64,000 nucleotides of DNA from CAVQWT01 sp963717705 (GTDB lineage: Bacteria > Pseudomonadota > Gammaproteobacteria > Burkholderiales > Casimicrobiaceae). A program made the position numbers and the translations under genes. The notes below the pieces were generated by a model, which searched no databases, was not told the DNA's origin, and saw nothing but the letters and a program-made list of their open reading frames with translations. Below, piece by piece: positions 60,555-64,000 of this stretch (positions are counted from its first letter, which is position 1; each line of letters opens with the position of its first letter). The stretch covers positions 387,156-451,155 of the forward strand of contig CAVQWT010000006.1 in the NCBI GenBank assembly GCA_963717705.1, written 5' to 3'.

Positions 60555-62186
60555 CTACTTGCTCGACGGCGCCGGAGGCTTTGGCATGACCTGCAGCACC
60601 ATGAACCCCTTGCCAGTCGGGAAGTAGACTCGCCCACCGAAGCCCGGCGTGATCAGCGCGCCGATCGAGAGCGGCTCGAAGAAGTCCGACGCCGCGATGA
60701 TGCGGCCTGTCGCCGCGTCGCGCCAAGTCACCTGTTCCTTGTAGTTGCCGGTGAACAGTGCGAGCTTGATCGGCTCCTGCTCGACGTTCTTCTTGGCGTT
60801 CGACAGAAGCATCACGCGCCTGTCCTTGGGGCCTATCAGCGGCTGGAAGGCGTTGGTGGTGTCGTCGACGACCCACATCGTCTTCATCTCTCCGGTGGCC
60901 TGGTCGATTTTGATGCCGGCGACCTTGCCCACGCCCATGTCTGCCGAGTAGATCATGCTGTTCTCGGGATCGGTCTGCGGCTTGGGCGGCGCCCAGCTCC
61001 ACTCGCCCTTCTTCAGTTCGCCGAACGGGAAGATCACCTTTGTGCGTTTCGGATCCTTCTGGTGCACCGCCACGATGCTCGATGCCACCGTCTCGCTGCC
61101 TAGGCCGTTCGTTTGCAGCACGATCCAGTCGCCCAGGATGCTGGGCGCATCGGAAGTGGTCTGGCCCTCCTTCATCGGTTTGACCACCCAGCTCGTGTCC
61201 TGCGACAGCTTCTTCGTCTGCGGGTCCCAGAAGTAGCGCAGCGCGCCGCTGTTCACACCGATGTAGATCGCTATCCTGCCCTCGAACGTCGTGATGACGT
61301 GCGGCACCGTCGCAGGCTCGGGCAGCGCGATGCTGTCGAGTACTTCGAGCGTGTCGGGATCCACGGCGACCACGTTCGAATTGCCCTGCTTCATGCCCGG
61401 CTCGTTGCACTGGATGATGGCCATCGTGCCCTGAAGCTTGCAGCCGCTCGGCCGCGTCTGGTCCTTCAGGATCAGCGTGCCGTCGGGCGCGATCGTCAGG
61501 TGCTTGTAGCTCGCGTCGATGGCGGGCGTCGGGCCGGTGGGCAGCGTGGCCTGCCGCAGGACCAGGCCGGTGTCGCCGTCGAGCAAAGCAACCTTGTTCT
61601 GCCAGGCGGTGACGACCCGGCCGTTGGGCAGGATGTTGAGGTTGGTATTGGCAATCCACGCACCCGACACGTTGCCGTTGTCGAGGTAGGTGCGCCAGAT
61701 CTCGCGGCCCGTGGTCGCGTCGGCCTTGGCGACGAAGGGCCCCGCCGGAATTGCGCCCTTGGGGGGTGGCGCCTGCCCCCCCGAGATGTAAAGCTCGCCG
61801 GGGCGGCGGTTGTTGATGTACGACGTGGTGTCGTACTCCACGGCGCTGCGCCACGCAAAGACCTGGTTCGGCCCGTCGAAGTTGCCGGTGAACGCGGCGC
61901 AGGGGAACATGCCGCTGCGCTGCGCATCGGCGAGCTCCGCGCCGTTGATCGATGGGAAGTAACCCGGCGTCGGCAAATTCTGCGCGCAGGCCAGTTCCTT
62001 CGCGTACTGGCTCACGTCGCCCGGGAGCGGACCGTTGGCCGCGATTTCGTTCGAGGTGAGCCCAATCTCGCCGATGCGGTTCTCCAACTTCTTCTCCGCG
62101 ACCGGCCAGAGCAGCCGATACGCTGCAATCGCCAGCAGGACAAGGATGCCGAGCCCCACTAGCTTGACGATGCTGGATCGAGTCAT
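60555..62186 (-). CDS. PQQ-propeller-like periplasmic/anchored protein
   Basis: The protein is 543 residues from 62186 (MTRSSIVKLVGLGILVLLAI), with one N-terminal membrane anchor and a large outer part. The part has repeated blades (AKADATTGREIWRTYLDNGN; VALLDGDTGLVLRQATLPTG; VVAVDPDTLEVLDSIALPEP), the blade pattern of the PQQ/WD-type beta-propeller. It is not a recognisable alcohol dehydrogenase; the Cys-Cys disulfide ring of quinoprotein dehydrogenases is not seen. It may bind a quinone, a polymer or a protein. Function unknown. Confidence 0.75.
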   Translation of the reverse strand: MTRSSIVKLVGLGILVLLAIAAYRLLWPVAEKKLENRIGEIGLTSNEIAANGPLPGDVSQYAKELACAQNLPTPGYFPSINGAELADAQRSGMFPCAAFTGNFDGPNQVFAWRSAVEYDTTSYINNRRPGELYISGGQAPPPKGAIPAGPFVAKADATTGREIWRTYLDNGNVSGAWIANTNLNILPNGRVVTAWQNKVALLDGDTGLVLRQATLPTGPTPAIDASYKHLTIAPDGTLILKDQTRPSGCKLQGTMAIIQCNEPGMKQGNSNVVAVDPDTLEVLDSIALPEPATVPHVITTFEGRIAIYIGVNSGALRYFWDPQTKKLSQDTSWVVKPMKEGQTTSDAPSILGDWIVLQTNGLGSETVASSIVAVHQKDPKRTKVIFPFGELKKGEWSWAPPKPQTDPENSMIYSADMGVGKVAGIKIDQATGEMKTMWVVDDTTNAFQPLIGPKDRRVMLLSNAKKNVEQEPIKLALFTGNYKEQVTWRDAATGRIIAASDFFEPLSIGALITPGFGGRVYFPTGKGFMVLQVMPKPPAPSSK

Positions 62187-62436
62187 TTGAATCCTTCTTG
62201 TGGTCGATGGGAGAACCGCGCGCATCGAGGAAACTCGCGCGACGGACGACCGGCAAAACTACTGTCGTCCTTGCCTCGCGATCCGTAGACGTTCACGGAA
62301 GCATGGAACACCCTCTCCCTGACGGGCGGCTGGTGTGCGGGCTACCGCCAGCCCGACCGGTTCAATCACAGCTGAAACTGATGCCCCGGCCGGATTTGCG
62401 GCGATTCGCGCGCACTCTCGAACATCCCGCTACCGG

Positions 62437-63930
62437 TCACTCCGACTTCCTGACCCCGTTCTTCTCGAAATCCGCCTTGGTCGTGTAATAGCCCTTGGGG
62501 TAGTAGGGGCCCATTGCCGTGGCCAGGTCGCCGGGTTGCAAGGGGCTGTACTTCCAGTCCTTGTGGGGCACCATGAAGCGCATCAGCAGCGCGCCCCAGT
62601 CCTTGCGGTTGCGCGGGTCGCCGATGCCCTCGCCGGCCCCCCAGTTGATCCAGGCGACCCCATCCTTCTCGGTCGCGTTCTTCGGTCGGTCCTCGGGCAA
62701 GCTCACCACGATGGTGTAGTAGCCGTCCTTGTCGACCGGAACCTGCATGTCGAAAACACCGTCCCACAGGCTGCCGTTGATGAACGAGGCCATCGTGGCC
62801 ACCGACCAGTACTGCACTTCGCCGCCAGGCATGGTCTTGGTGTTGGCCCAGGTGTTGGGGAAAGTCGGCATCTTCGCGCGGAAGACATACAGGGGACCAA
62901 ATTTGCGCGACGTATAGTTCACCAGATACGCGGTCGAGGCATTGGCGCCACTGCCTTTGTTTTTCGGCACCGGCAATTTCGCCCGCTCCTCCGGTTTCAT
63001 GAAAGCGCCGTAGACCGCATCCCTGAGGCTGGTGAACAGGAAGAATTGCGATTTCGGGCACGCGGGGGCAGTGGCCGGGGTCATGCAGGGGTTGTTGTCC
63101 GGGTTGTTGACCAGCTTGTACCAACCGTCGGGTTCGATGGGCGGCGGCGCGTCGCCCATGATCTTGCCGAACCGCCTGGTTGCTTCTTCCTGTGAGAGTT
63201 TGCTGCCATCGGCGAGCGTCGCCTCATAGGTCAGGCCCGGTCCATCGCGCGAAGGCAGATTCGCCGGACCCCAGCCAGTTCCGTCAAGGCCCTTGTTCGC
63301 GACATACATCCGGAAGCCGCCAAAGATTGCCTGGTCCTTGTTGCCGAGATAAACCGTGTTCTTCGCCCGTTCTGCGGCGTTCGTGGGCGCGTCCTTGGTC
63401 AAAATGCGGATCGTGAAATTGCGCTTTGTCGCATCCCTGTCGGCGCCCACGACGAAGGGATTGGTCGACCCGGCGTCGGGTTCCATGTCGTAGCCATCGA
63501 TCGACCCGCCATCGGTGTTGACAAAGGTGTTCCGCTCGAACAGATAGATCGAGAAGTTGAAGAACCGCACGTGCGGGAATCGACCACGCACAGTCAGCTC
63601 GGTCCCGGCGGGAATGGCGATTTCGCCGAACAGATAGGTCGGCTGCTTGTCGGGCCAGAGGTTGGGATTCTGGTAGCCCTGCGGCTCGGGCAGATAGTTC
63701 CAATAGTTCCAGCCGCGCGGCCCGCTGAACAGGCTGCCGTTGTTGTAGCGCTCGTCGGTGCGAAAGATCGCGCCCAGCGGCAGGTCACCGGTGCGCGCGA
63801 CGGCACTGCCCTTGGCGCGGTTTGCCAAGGTGTAGGGATCGACGTAGGAGTCCGCAACTGCCGGGACCGTCGTTGCCGCAGCAACCACAGCCAACGCTGC
63901 CGAAAAGAGTGTGTGTCTGCTCGCTTTCAT
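62437..63930 (-). CDS. Large secreted protein of unknown function
   Basis: The protein is 497 residues from 63930 (MKASRHTLFSAALAVVAAAT), with a Sec signal ending VPAVADS and a GAAAGCA ribosome site. The body has many aromatic beta-type segments (GPRGWNYWNYLPEPQGYQNP; VRFFNFSIYLFERNTFVNTD; YVANKGLDGTGWGPANLPS; EVQYWSVATMASFINGSLWD). Cys occurs only as one close pair (NPCMTPATAPACPK). I recognise no family with confidence, though it distantly recalls DUF1214-type sequences. It shares the strand and low-GC character of the PQQ-like and patatin-like genes downstream. Confidence 0.8.
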   Translation of the reverse strand: MKASRHTLFSAALAVVAAATTVPAVADSYVDPYTLANRAKGSAVARTGDLPLGAIFRTDERYNNGSLFSGPRGWNYWNYLPEPQGYQNPNLWPDKQPTYLFGEIAIPAGTELTVRGRFPHVRFFNFSIYLFERNTFVNTDGGSIDGYDMEPDAGSTNPFVVGADRDATKRNFTIRILTKDAPTNAAERAKNTVYLGNKDQAIFGGFRMYVANKGLDGTGWGPANLPSRDGPGLTYEATLADGSKLSQEEATRRFGKIMGDAPPPIEPDGWYKLVNNPDNNPCMTPATAPACPKSQFFLFTSLRDAVYGAFMKPEERAKLPVPKNKGSGANASTAYLVNYTSRKFGPLYVFRAKMPTFPNTWANTKTMPGGEVQYWSVATMASFINGSLWDGVFDMQVPVDKDGYYTIVVSLPEDRPKNATEKDGVAWINWGAGEGIGDPRNRKDWGALLMRFMVPHKDWKYSPLQPGDLATAMGPYYPKGYYTTKADFEKNGVRKSE

Positions 63931-64000
63931 TGCTTTCTCCATGCTGTTCGCGATCAAGGGACCCGCCGGCCGGCGATGGCGACGCCGATTGCCGCCAAAA

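Overview
The window is high-GC bacterial chromosome (GC-rich third codon positions almost throughout), most likely from a betaproteobacterium of the Burkholderiales/Rhodocyclales type. Pointers to this are the EarP plus Arg32-type EF-P pair, a RegB/RegA redox two-component system, a DUF5329 protein, TAXI-type TRAP transport genes, and a membrane-bound group 1d (O2-tolerant) [NiFe] hydrogenase with a full hup/hyp maturation set. The species cannot be named from sequence reading alone.

Layout. 1-2636: the end of an ABC importer and a DsbA-like/DsbB pair. 2637-11368: an accessory block of visibly lower GC, with an exported-looking CoA-transferase fusion, an OprB-like porin, a Crp/Fnr regulator, an IS91-type transposase relic, a secreted alpha/beta hydrolase and the 3' end of a tRNA that may mark an old integration site. 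11369-23560: a DUF1254 lipoprotein, a DUF5329 protein, 8-oxoguanine deaminase-like and FAD oxidoreductase genes, a TAXI-TRAP transporter operon, a CDF metal transporter, a FrnE-like protein, and earP-efp. 23892-31071: an Ig-like-repeat surface protein with a frameshift, regA-regB, a small secreted Lys-rich protein, a haem c/triple-rhodanese protein and a small cytochrome c. 31293-48014, all on the minus strand and read from high to low coordinates: hupS-hupL-hupC-higA-like-hupD-F-G-H-I-J-K-hypA-B-F-C-D-E-X. 48362-56760, on the plus strand and divergent from hupS: a complete-looking V/A-type ATPase operon (G-C-I-K-F-E-A-B-D). 56818-58581: RatA-like, a cyclic-nucleotide-binding-domain protein and an Mrr-like membrane protein. 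58880-63930: a second lower-GC block with a patatin-like lipoprotein, a PQQ-propeller-like protein and an unknown secreted protein.

How the parts may work together. The hydrogenase has the six-cysteine proximal-cluster pattern of O2-tolerant enzymes and also encodes HypX, which supplies the active-site CO in air. H2 oxidation would feed electrons through HupC to quinone. RegB senses quinone/redox state and, in relatives, RegA controls hup genes. An FNR-like box precedes regB; another sits at a class II position before hupS; a weaker one lies on the ATPase side of the same divergent intergenic region. A 19-bp near-palindrome occurs twice, once between hupS and the ATPase operon and once just upstream of hupD. 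The most interesting hypothesis here is therefore a co-regulated H2-oxidation/rotary-ATPase module. The co-regulation is inference; the gene order and the motifs are seen directly.

Three genes (the CoA-transferase, hypB and the Ig-repeat protein) each need one extra base to be ignored to restore the expected frame. This could be real decay or sequencing error.
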